Source: Rhizobium sp. JAB6 (GTDB lineage Bacteria; Pseudomonadota; Alphaproteobacteria; Rhizobiales; Rhizobiaceae). From it: DNA of 64,000 nucleotides. The position numbers and the translations under genes are program-made. This document shows, piece by piece, positions 57,184 to 64,000 of this stretch. The notes under the pieces were generated by a model. It worked only from the letters and a program-made list of their open reading frames with translations, was not told where the DNA came from and did not search any database. Where the stretch lies: NCBI RefSeq assembly GCF_003024605.1, contig NZ_PYJQ01000007.1, positions 1 to 64,000 of the forward strand. Reading direction: 5' to 3'. Each line of letters begins with the position of its first letter. The first letter of the stretch is position 1.

Positions 57184-58047
57184 ATGGTCGCAGCAACGGA
57201 TATTCGCCAGGTAGAAGGCTTGGGCGCGGTGAAGGTCATGGACCCGATCTGGGACAGCATGCGCGAGGAAGCACGCGCCGCTGCCGAAAAGGACCCCCTG
57301 CTTGCCGCCTTCCTCTATTCGACGATCATCAATCATCGTTCGCTGGAAGAATGCGTCATCTATCGCATCTGCGAGCGGCTCGACCATCCGGATATGCAAG
57401 CCATCCTTTTGCGGCAGACATTCGAAGAAATGCTGGCCGACTGGCCGGAATGGGGATCGATCCTGCGCGTCGATATCCAGGCCGTCTACGATCGCGATCC
57501 CGCCTGCCTGCGGTTCCTGGAGCCTGCCCTCTATTTCAAGGGTTTCCATGCATTGCAGACACATCGTTTGGCGCACTGGCTGCATAATCGCGGCCGCCGC
57601 GATTTCGCGCTCTATCTGCAGAGCCGCTCCTCCAGCGTCTTTCAGACCGATATCAACCCGGCGGCGCGCATCGGCAAGGGCATATTCCTCGATCACGCAA
57701 CCGGTCTCGTCGTGGGCGAGACGGCCGTCATCGGCGACAACGTCTCGATCCTGCACGGCGTTACGCTCGGCGGTACCGGCAAGGAGGGCAGCGACCGCCA
57801 TCCGAAGATCGCCCATGGCGTATTGATCGGGGCGGGGGCAAAAATTCTCGGCAATATCCAGATCGGCCATTGCTCGCGCATTGCCGCCGGCTCGGTGGTG
57901 TTGAAGGAGGTGCCCGCCAAGACGACCGTTGCCGGCGTTCCGGCCAAGGTGGTGGGAGAAGCAGGGTGCTCGGAACCCTCGCGCTCGATGGACCAGCTCT
58001 TGGCCGAACAATTGGTTGTCGATCAGATCATGGGCGCGGGAATTTAG
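57184..58047 (+). CDS. cysE: Serine O-acetyltransferase
   Basis: Acetylates serine to O-acetylserine, the first step of cysteine synthesis. The 287-residue protein has the N-terminal helical SATase domain (DPLLAAFLYSTIINHRSLEE) and the hexapeptide-repeat left-handed beta-helix with GKGIFLDHATGLVVGETAVI and HGVTLGGTGKEGSDRHPKI, including the catalytic His. The C-terminus ends MDQLLAEQLVVDQIMGAGI. Feedback inhibition by cysteine is usual for the family. It is followed by the DUF3126 gene on the same strand. Confidence 0.95.
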   Translation: MVAATDIRQVEGLGAVKVMDPIWDSMREEARAAAEKDPLLAAFLYSTIINHRSLEECVIYRICERLDHPDMQAILLRQTFEEMLADWPEWGSILRVDIQAVYDRDPACLRFLEPALYFKGFHALQTHRLAHWLHNRGRRDFALYLQSRSSSVFQTDINPAARIGKGIFLDHATGLVVGETAVIGDNVSILHGVTLGGTGKEGSDRHPKIAHGVLIGAGAKILGNIQIGHCSRIAAGSVVLKEVPAKTTVAGVPAKVVGEAGCSEPSRSMDQLLAEQLVVDQIMGAGI

Positions 58048-58171
58048 AAAAATCCAGTCCGACGTTCGGAGGCGTGCGCTGTCGCTGGGGAGGTATGTGC
58101 GGTTCCGGTCTTTACACCGCCGCTTTTCCTATGCAAGAAGCGGCCAACCGAGATCCTCACGGAGAAGCATT

Positions 58172-58375
58172 GTGAAGCCTGAAGAAATCAAGAAACTGGA
58201 CGCCTATTTCAAGCGCACGTTCAACCCGCAGGTCGTGGTGAAGGCCCGGCCGCGCAAGAACGATTCTGCGGAAGTTTATCTCGGCGAAGAGTTTCTGGGC
58301 GTCGTCTATATCGACGACGAAGATGGCGACCGCTCCTATAATTTCTCGATGGCCATTCTGGACGTCGATCTCTGA
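58172..58375 (+). CDS. DUF3126 family protein
   Basis: A 67-residue protein starting at GTG 58172 (MKPEEIKKLDAYFKRTFNPQ) and ending MAILDVDL. The content matches the short alpha-proteobacterial DUF3126 family of unknown function, which is frequently next to cysE as here (124 bases downstream). ACGGAGAAGCATT precedes the GTG. The frame is open further upstream into cysE but that part is not conserved in character. A terminator follows. Confidence 0.85.
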   Translation: MKPEEIKKLDAYFKRTFNPQVVVKARPRKNDSAEVYLGEEFLGVVYIDDEDGDRSYNFSMAILDVDL

Positions 58376-58408
58376 TTCCATCGATCTCGTATAATGATCG
58401 AATAATCG

Positions 58409-58440
58409 GGCCGTATTTCGTTGAAATGCGGCCTTTTTCT
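58409..58440 (+). terminator. Rho-independent terminator after the DUF3126 gene
   Basis: The stem GGCCGTATTT/AAATGCGGCC (58409-58418 with 58424-58433, one G-T pair) has a 5-base loop and is followed by TTTTTC. Confidence 0.88.
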
Positions 58441-58569
58441 TTGGCAGTTGCCAATTTGATCATTTCGCCGCGGTTCTATCCCTTCCGGCTTCTTCTGACT
58501 AAATGACAATATTTTAATGAAAGCCTGTGGTTGCAGGCGTGATGATATATTTTAGTAAAAACAAAATGA

Positions 58570-58680
58570 TGCGCCGCACTGATAAGGGATAACAGCGCAG
58601 CGCCGCGCAAAACACAATCTGAAGATGATATTGCGTCGCACAAGACTACTTGACTAATTGTGCATCGCAATTAACTTTAC
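58570..58680 (+). promoter_or_regulatory. Putative PhaR operators and promoter of the phasin gene
   Basis: Three TGC-N3-GCA sites occur at 58570-58578 (TGCGCCGCA), 58632-58640 (TGCGTCGCA) and 58661-58669 (TGCATCGCA). The last two are set in near-identical 13-base palindromes, TTGCGTCGCACAA and TTGTGCATCGCAA, in opposite orientation. A -35-like TTGACT (58650-58655) and a -10-like TAACTT (58672-58677) bracket the third site. TGC/GCA palindromes are the kind of site bound by PhaR, the phasin repressor, in other alpha-proteobacteria. The match is by eye and the promoter boxes are tentative. Confidence 0.5.
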
Positions 58681-58724
58681 TCCTGTAAACCGGTCGTCGG
58701 CCGGCCAACAAGGGACGGAGAAGC

Positions 58725-59090
58725 ATGTTCAATTTCGATGAAGCGAACAAGAAGGGCAAGGAAGCCATGGACACGGCGCTGAAGAGCTATTCCGATGTCA
58801 CCAAGGGTTTTCAGGCGATCGCGGCCGAAGCCGCTGAATATTCCAAGAAGTCTTTCCAGGATGGCGTCGCACACTTCGAAACGCTCGCCGGCGTGAAGAG
58901 CTTCGAAGCTGCCTTCGAACTGCAGAGCAGCTATGTGAAGTCTTCCTACGAAAACTTCATCGCTGAAGCCACCAAACTTGGCGAAATGTACGCCGATCTC
59001 GCCAAGACTGCCTACAAGCCTTACGAAGCGCCCGTTGCGGCTGCAGCGAAGACTACCAGCAAGGCAGCAGCAACGGCGACCGCCGCTTAA
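58725..59090 (+). CDS. Phasin family protein
   Basis: A 121-residue amphipathic, mostly helical protein of the phasin family, which coats polyhydroxyalkanoate granules. FNFDEANKKGKEAMDTALKS at the start and LQSSYVKSSYENFIAEATKL in the middle are typical. The Ala-rich tail (AAAKTTSKAAATATAA) is usual in rhizobial phasins. It is a single-gene unit with its own operator region and terminator. phaC lies elsewhere in the window (34.6-36.5 kb). Confidence 0.92.
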   Translation: MFNFDEANKKGKEAMDTALKSYSDVTKGFQAIAAEAAEYSKKSFQDGVAHFETLAGVKSFEAAFELQSSYVKSSYENFIAEATKLGEMYADLAKTAYKPYEAPVAAAAKTTSKAAATATAA

Positions 59091-59117
59091 ACTTTCGCCG
59101 AAAGGCAAAATTTCCGG

Positions 59118-59153
59118 AAAGACCGGCTGCGCGATGCGTGGCCGGTCTTTTGC
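59118..59153 (+). terminator. Rho-independent terminator after the phasin gene
   Basis: The stem AAAGACCGGC/GCCGGTCTTT (59118-59127 with 59141-59150) has a 13-base loop and ends in TTTTG. Confidence 0.85.
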
Positions 59154-59368
59154 GTTTGGCGCGCCGAACCGGAGTTGAGGATATGCAGCGACTTTTTGGG
59201 CCGCAGCCCGCTTTGTCAGCGAATTGTGATTGCAGTGTCCCGCAAGGGGCTTAAAATCACGCCAATATGAACTAAGTTAGAGGTTCGGATATCCGGCCCG
59301 ACCAAATGAAGAGCCCAACCCCCAGTGCCAAGTCGGAATGCGATAGCTTCTGCCGGATGATTTGAGGA

Positions 59369-59731
59369 ATGAATGAAATGATCGCTGAGCCGATCCGGAT
59401 GCAAAACAATAGCGAAAGGAACGGGGACAACGGAAATCGCGGGACCTCGGTGATTACACGCACCAAGCCCAAAACCAAGAAACCCAATCTATACCGCGTG
59501 CTGCTTCTGAACGATGACTATACGCCCATGGACTTCGTGATCCATATCCTGGAGCGTTTCTTTCAAAAGGATCTCGAGAGTGCCACCCGCATCATGCTTC
59601 ATGTCCACAACCACGGCGTGGGCGAGTGCGGGATATATACATATGAAGTAGCCGAAACGAAGGTGAGCCAGGTGATGGATTTTGCCCGGCAGCACCAGCA
59701 TCCGCTGCAATGTGTTATGGAAAAGAAGTGA
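59369..59731 (+). CDS. clpS: ClpS adaptor for ATP-dependent protease ClpAP
   Basis: Adaptor that delivers N-end-rule substrates to ClpAP. The 120-residue protein has a disordered N-terminal 40 residues, then the ClpS core with [20 protein letters not shown] and [20 protein letters not shown], including the residues that bind the N-terminal destabilising amino acid. The start may be ATG 59369 or 59378. clpA follows after 10 bases. Confidence 0.93.
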   Translation: MNEMIAEPIRMQNNSERNGDNGNRGTSVITRTKPKTKKPNLYRVLLLNDDYTPMDFVIHILERFFQKDLESATRIMLHVHNHGVGECGIYTYEVAETKVSQVMDFARQHQHPLQCVMEKK

Positions 59732-59741
59732 GGATCTGAAC

Positions 59742-62270
59742 GTGCCAACATTTTCGCCTAGTCTTGAGAAGGCGCTGCATCAGGCACTGACCTACGCGAA
59801 CGAGCGGCATCACGAGTATGCCACGCTGGAACATCTGCTTTTGGCGCTGGTAGACGACGCCGATGCCGCAGCTGTCATGGGCGCGTGCAATGTTGATCTC
59901 GACGCGCTCCGTAAGACTCTGACTGAATACGTCGATAATGAACTTTCAAACCTAGTCACAGGCTATGACGAGGACTCGAAGCCGACCTCCGGCTTTCAGC
60001 GCGTCATCCAGCGCGCCGTGATCCATGTGCAATCTTCCGGCCGCGAGGAAGTGACGGGCGCAAACGTTCTCGTCGCGATTTTCGCGGAGCGGGAAAGCCA
60101 TGCTGCCTTCTTCCTGCAGGAGCAGGAAATGACCCGCTACGACGCGGTCAACTATATCTCTCACGGCATCGGCAAGCGCCCGGGTTCCTCCCAGACCCGC
60201 GCGCCGCGCGGCGCCGAGGAAAGCGAATCCGAAAGCAAGCCGACCTCCCGCGGCGAGCAGGAGGAGGGCAATGGCAAGAAGCAGCAGGATGCGCTGAAGG
60301 CCTATTGCGTCAACCTCAACGAGAAGGCCAAAAACGGCAAGATCGATCCGCTGATCGGCCGTAACTCCGAGGTCAATCGCACTATCCAGGTCCTGTGCCG
60401 CCGCTCGAAGAACAACCCGCTCTATGTCGGTGACCCCGGCGTCGGCAAGACGGCGATTGCCGAAGGTCTTGCCAAGCGGATCGTCGAGGGCAAGGTTCCG
60501 GAAGCTTTGGCCGATGCCACGATCTTCTCGCTGGATATGGGCACGCTGCTTGCCGGCACTCGTTATCGCGGCGATTTCGAAGAACGCCTGAAGCAGGTAG
60601 TCAAGGAACTCGAGGAGTATCCTGGCGCCGTGCTGTTCATCGACGAAATCCACACCGTCATCGGTGCAGGCGCCACCTCCGGCGGCGCGATGGATGCGTC
60701 GAACCTGTTGAAGCCGGCCCTTTCCTCAGGCGCGATCCGTTGCATCGGTTCGACTACCTATAAGGAATATCGTCAGTTCTTTGAGAAGGACCGGGCTCTC
60801 GTCCGCCGCTTCCAGAAGATCGACGTCAACGAGCCGAGCATCGAGGATGCCATCGAAATCATGAAGGGCCTGAAGCCCTATTTCGAAGAGTATCACCACC
60901 TGCGCTACTCGAACGACGCCATCAAGACGGCTGTCGAGCTGTCGGCCCGGTATATCTCCGACCGCAAGCTGCCGGACAAGGCGATAGACGTGATCGACGA
61001 GACGGGTGCGGCCCAAATGCTGCTGCCGCCATCCAAGCGCCGCAAGCTGATCACCGAAAAGGAGATCGAAGCGACGATTGCGACCATGGCCCGCATTCCG
61101 CCGAAGACGGTTTCCAAGGATGACGAGATGGTTCTCGCCAATCTCGAACAGGAGCTGCGTTCGGTCGTCTACGGTCAGGATACCGCGATTGAAGCACTAT
61201 CGACCTCGATCAAGCTCGCCCGTGCCGGCCTGCGCGAACCGAACAAGCCGATCGGCTGCTACGTCTTCTCAGGCCCCACCGGCGTCGGCAAGACCGAGGT
61301 CGCCAAGCAGCTTGCGTCCTCGCTCGGCGTCGAGCTGCTGCGCTTCGACATGTCGGAATATATGGAGCGCCACACGGTTTCCCGTCTGCTCGGCGCACCT
61401 CCCGGCTATGTCGGCTTCGATCAGGGCGGCCTGCTGACCGATGGCGTCGATCAGCATCCGCACAGTGTGGTTCTGCTAGACGAAATCGAGAAGGCGCATC
61501 CGGATATCTTCAATATCCTGCTGCAGGTCATGGACCATGGTGCGCTGACCGACCACAACGGCAAAAAGATCGACTTCCGCAACGTCATCCTGATCATGAC
61601 GACCAATGCAGGCGCTTCGGAAATGGCCAAGGCCGCCATCGGTTTCGGCTCGTCCAAGCGTACGGGCGAGGATGAAGAGGCGCTCAACCGCCTGTTCACG
61701 CCGGAATTCCGCAACCGTCTGGATGCGGTCATTCCCTTCGCACCGCTGCCGACGACCGTCATCCACAAGGTCGTGCAGAAGTTCATCATGCAGCTGGAAG
61801 CTCAGCTTTCCGAGCGGAACGTGACCTTCGATCTGCATGAAGATGCCGTCGCATGGCTGTCCGAGAAGGGCTACGACGATAAGATGGGTGCCCGCCCGCT
61901 GGCGCGCGTCATTCAGGAAAACATCAAGAAGCCGTTGGCGAACGAAATCCTCTTCGGCAAGCTGAAGAAGGGTGGCGTCGTCACTGTCACGGTTGGCACG
62001 AAGGAAGATGGCTCGACCGGCCTTCTGCTCGACGCGATCGCCGACACCGCTCCGATCCGGCCGAAGCCGGAAGCCGAGGTGGGCGACGTGCCTGCCGAGG
62101 TGGAAGAGGATGATGGCGACACTACGGTGAAGGCCAGAAGCCGCGTCGGCAAGGCTGCGACGGCAGCGGATAGCCGGCGCTCTGCCAAGGCCCCCACATC
62201 GAGTGACGAGTCCGAAGGCAAGTCGCCGCGCAAGGGCGGCGGCACGGTTCCGAAGGTTCCGCGGAAGTAA
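59742..62270 (+). CDS. clpA: ATP-dependent Clp protease ATP-binding subunit ClpA
   Basis: AAA+ unfoldase that feeds ClpP. The 842-residue protein has an N-domain (ALTYANERHHEYATLEHLLL), the first AAA module with Walker A VGDPGVGKT and Walker B AVLFIDEIHTVIGAGA, and the second with FSGPTGVGKTEVAKQLA and LDEIEKAHPDIFNILLQVMD. GTG 59742 is preceded by GAGGATCTGAAC. The last 90 residues are an unusual acidic-then-basic low-complexity tail (EVEEDDGDTTVKARS, ending GGGTVPKVPRK) beyond the conserved D2 C-domain. Probably translated together with clpS. Confidence 0.95.
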   Translation: MPTFSPSLEKALHQALTYANERHHEYATLEHLLLALVDDADAAAVMGACNVDLDALRKTLTEYVDNELSNLVTGYDEDSKPTSGFQRVIQRAVIHVQSSGREEVTGANVLVAIFAERESHAAFFLQEQEMTRYDAVNYISHGIGKRPGSSQTRAPRGAEESESESKPTSRGEQEEGNGKKQQDALKAYCVNLNEKAKNGKIDPLIGRNSEVNRTIQVLCRRSKNNPLYVGDPGVGKTAIAEGLAKRIVEGKVPEALADATIFSLDMGTLLAGTRYRGDFEERLKQVVKELEEYPGAVLFIDEIHTVIGAGATSGGAMDASNLLKPALSSGAIRCIGSTTYKEYRQFFEKDRALVRRFQKIDVNEPSIEDAIEIMKGLKPYFEEYHHLRYSNDAIKTAVELSARYISDRKLPDKAIDVIDETGAAQMLLPPSKRRKLITEKEIEATIATMARIPPKTVSKDDEMVLANLEQELRSVVYGQDTAIEALSTSIKLARAGLREPNKPIGCYVFSGPTGVGKTEVAKQLASSLGVELLRFDMSEYMERHTVSRLLGAPPGYVGFDQGGLLTDGVDQHPHSVVLLDEIEKAHPDIFNILLQVMDHGALTDHNGKKIDFRNVILIMTTNAGASEMAKAAIGFGSSKRTGEDEEALNRLFTPEFRNRLDAVIPFAPLPTTVIHKVVQKFIMQLEAQLSERNVTFDLHEDAVAWLSEKGYDDKMGARPLARVIQENIKKPLANEILFGKLKKGGVVTVTVGTKEDGSTGLLLDAIADTAPIRPKPEAEVGDVPAEVEEDDGDTTVKARSRVGKAATAADSRRSAKAPTSSDESEGKSPRKGGGTVPKVPRK

Positions 62271-62298
62271 TCACCGACCGATGATATGAGAAAAATGC

Positions 62299-62332
62299 AA
62301 CGGCTGCGTTAGAGGTAATGCAGCCGTTTTTA
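62299..62332 (+). terminator. Rho-independent terminator after clpA
   Basis: The stem AACGGCTGC/GCAGCCGTT (62299-62307 with 62320-62328) has a 12-base loop and is followed by TTTAT. It lies between convergent clpA and the HIT gene. Confidence 0.85.
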
Positions 62333-62379
62333 TATGGTTATGAAGAAAGCCTCAGGAAAGACTTGAGGAGCTCAGTCCA

Positions 62380-62808
62380 TCAGGCCAGCGTTTCGATGAT
62401 CTTTCTGGCATTTTCCGCCAGCACAGCGCCATCCTCCATCTTGCCCGAATGCGGCTTCAGCGCGACGCCCTCGATGCGCGGGATAACGTGGAAATGCAGA
62501 TGGAAGACGGTTTGTCCCGCCGGGGGCTCGTTGAACTGCGCGATATAGACGCCGTCCGCGTCGAAGGCTTCCCGAACTGCGACAGCGATCTTCTGTACTA
62601 CGATGATCGCCTGCTGCAATGCAGCCGGATCGGCATCGAAAATATTGCGCGAGGGCGCCTTCGGGACGACAAGCGTATGGCCAGGCGACTGCGGCATGAC
62701 ATCCATGAAGGCAACGGTGTACTCATCCTCGTAGACGCGGTAGGAAGGGATCTCGCCTTTCAGGATCTTTGCGAAGATATTGTTGTCGTCATAGGCGGGG
62801 CTGGTCAT
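62380..62808 (-). CDS. HIT family protein (histidine triad hydrolase)
   Basis: A 142-residue nucleotide-binding hydrolase of the HINT type. The histidine triad is in QTVFHLHFHVIPR (HxHxHxx) near residue 102, and SPGHTLVVPKAPS near residue 40 is also conserved. ATG 62808 is the likely start. It is convergent with clpA. The natural substrate, typically an adenylated amine or lysine, is not known. Confidence 0.92.
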   Translation of the reverse strand: MTSPAYDDNNIFAKILKGEIPSYRVYEDEYTVAFMDVMPQSPGHTLVVPKAPSRNIFDADPAALQQAIIVVQKIAVAVREAFDADGVYIAQFNEPPAGQTVFHLHFHVIPRIEGVALKPHSGKMEDGAVLAENARKIIETLA

Positions 62809-62849
62809 CCAGGGTCTCCTCGTCTTGCGTTTGTGTTTATGCCGAACGG

Positions 62850-64000
62850 TTAGATATCCTGCCGCTCACCCTTGCGGAAGGGGCTGTGCTCGGTAAGAAT
62901 TTCGCTCATCTCCTCCACCTGTTCCCGCTCATGCTTCAGGTAATCGGCAACGGCGCGCCGCAGGCCCTGATGGCCGATATAATGCGCCGAATGCGTGATG
63001 ACGGGAAGATAGCCGCGTGCCAACTTGTGTTCGCCCTGCGCCCCGGCTTCCACGCGCTTCAGCCCCTTGCTGAGCGCAAAATCGATTGCCTGGTGATAGC
63101 AGACCTCGAAATGCAGGAAGGGATGATCCTCGATGCAGCCCCAGTGCCGCCCGTACAGCGTCTCCCCACCGATGAAGTTGATGGCGCCGGCAATATAGCG
63201 GCCATCGCGCTTGGCCATGATAAGCAGGATGTCGTCGGGCATGCGCTCGCCGATGAGGGAATAGAATTTACGGGTGAGATAGGGCCGCCCCCATTTGCGG
63301 CTGCCCGTATCCATATAGAAAGCGAAGAATTGATCCCAGATATTTTCGGTGAGATCGCTGCCGGTTAGCCAGTCGATGGTGATGCCATGCTCGACCGCCG
63401 CGCGGCGCTCTTTCTTCAGCGCCTTGCGCTTGCGTGACGCCAGCGTCTCCAGGAAGGCGTCGTGATCGGCATAGCCCTCGTTGATGAAGTGGAACTGCTG
63501 GTCGGTTCGATGCAGATAGCCGTCGGTTTCGAAAACCGAAACCTCATCTTCCGGCAGGAAGGTGATATGCGCTGAGGAAACGCCGAGCTGCCGGGTGACC
63601 TCCTTGAGGCTTTCGGCGAGCGCCGGCTGCAGCACGCTCCTATCCTGTCCCTCGGCAACCAGCAGCCGAGGCCCGGTGGCGGGCGTGAAGGGAATGGAGC
63701 ATTGAAGTTTCGGATAGTAGCGGCCGCCGGCGCGCTCGAAGGCATCGGCCCAGCCATGGTCGAAGACATATTCGCCCTGACTGTGGCTCTTGAGGTAACC
63801 GGCGACGGCACCGAGCAACTCACCGTCCTCTGTTTCCAACAGCAGATGATTGCCGAGCCAGCCGGTCCTGTCGGTCGCCGAGCCGGACTCCTCAAGCGAT
63901 GAGAGAAAGGCATGCGAGACAAAGGGATTGTAGGGCAGGATGCTGCCGGCTGTGGACGTTCCGGCCAGCTTGGACCAGCTCTCCGGAGCGATATTCTTGA
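62850..64000 (-). CDS. GNAT/FemAB-like protein (DUF482 family), 5' end outside window
   Basis: The reading frame runs unbroken from the stop at 62850 to the window edge, so the N-terminus is missing; the first visible residues are KNIAPESWSKLAGTSTAGSI. The family (COG3146, predicted N-acyltransferase with two GNAT-like folds) has unknown substrates and is sometimes described as peptidoglycan-related. Typical parts are VFDHGWADAFERAGGRYYPK, FFAFYMDTGSRKWGRPYLTR and GAQGEHKLARGYLP. A TTG at 63839 is in frame but internal. It lies 41 bases upstream of the HIT gene on the same strand. Confidence 0.82.
   Translation of the reverse strand, partial: KNIAPESWSKLAGTSTAGSILPYNPFVSHAFLSSLEESGSATDRTGWLGNHLLLETEDGELLGAVAGYLKSHSQGEYVFDHGWADAFERAGGRYYPKLQCSIPFTPATGPRLLVAEGQDRSVLQPALAESLKEVTRQLGVSSAHITFLPEDEVSVFETDGYLHRTDQQFHFINEGYADHDAFLETLASRKRKALKKERRAAVEHGITIDWLTGSDLTENIWDQFFAFYMDTGSRKWGRPYLTRKFYSLIGERMPDDILLIMAKRDGRYIAGAINFIGGETLYGRHWGCIEDHPFLHFEVCYHQAIDFALSKGLKRVEAGAQGEHKLARGYLPVITHSAHYIGHQGLRRAVADYLKHEREQVEEMSEILTEHSPFRKGERQDI

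Larger units (their letters stand above)
58376..58724. other. Intergenic region before the phasin gene
   Basis: 349 bases. It contains the terminator of the DUF3126 gene, then an AT-rich stretch and three TGC-N3-GCA elements that probably control the phasin gene. No coding sequence is supported. Confidence 0.6.

Overview
The window is a stretch of main chromosome from a fast-growing rhizobium (order Rhizobiales, most likely genus Rhizobium). The main reasons are the aapJQMP amino-acid transporter next to metC, class I PHA synthase and phasin genes, alpha-proteobacterial homologues of mitochondrial complex I accessory proteins, small DUF1127 proteins, and a small RNA locus of the alpha-r14 (NfeR1/'cuckoo') type. 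Coding density is high. I see no prophage, insertion sequence, CRISPR array or defence island, and codon use looks even throughout.

Layout. (1) 1-14.8 kb, all plus strand: the 3' end of a dGTPase-like gene, argS, a long SPOR-domain protein, nagZ, scpA-scpB, tatABC, serS, surE, pcm and a LysM/LytM lipoprotein. This is a cell-wall, chromosome-segregation and protein-export block ending at a strong, probably bidirectional terminator. (2) 14.8-20.8 kb: a DUF815 ATPase facing yajC, then secDF, an Mth938-domain unit, a phytoene-synthase-like protein and a small anchored protein. Here secDF and the Mth938 gene are one uninterrupted reading frame. (3) 20.8-31.1 kb: trmFO, a VOC protein, two DUF1127 genes, a minus-strand sRNA with three UCCUCCUCCC loops, a DUF2157/GDYXXLXY membrane pair, tRNA-Leu, tig, an ABM protein with an AraC regulator, and sthA. 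(4) 31.3-41.8 kb: a DSP-type phosphatase, the sfsA-map-radC cluster, phaC, a small lipoprotein, alaC-hom, and recJ. (5) 41.8-42.6 kb: five tRNA-Glu genes alternating UUC/CUC anticodons on an exact 360-bp tandem duplication. (6) 42.8-58.4 kb: two lipoprotein/glyoxalase genes, a double cold-shock protein, DUF192, tRNA-Pro, an NDUFS4-like protein, tRNA-Arg, LysE with an Lrp regulator, aapJQMP, metC, an FAD monooxygenase, an NDUFS6-like zinc protein, a hydrolase, an enoyl-CoA hydratase, cysE and DUF3126. (7) 58.4-64 kb: a phasin with putative PhaR operators, clpS-clpA, a HIT protein and the 3' part of a FemAB/GNAT-like gene.

Functional threads. Envelope biogenesis and export (SPOR, NagZ, LytM, TatABC, YajC/SecDF) dominate the first third. 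Sulfur and amino-acid supply (aap, metC, cysE, hom, alaC) and the PHA cycle (phaC, phasin) are spread across the rest. Four genes have relatives among mitochondrial complex I subunits or assembly factors: the NDUFAF3-like and NDUFAF6-like genes sit together behind secDF, and the NDUFS4-like and NDUFS6-like genes lie elsewhere.

The observations most worth following up are the alpha-r14-like sRNA with its DUF1127 neighbours, the SecDF-Mth938 fusion, the tRNA-Glu duplication whose two isoacceptors differ by one base, and the TGC-N3-GCA operator set before the phasin gene. I found no clearly new multi-gene system. All names rest on reading motifs by eye; no searches were run.
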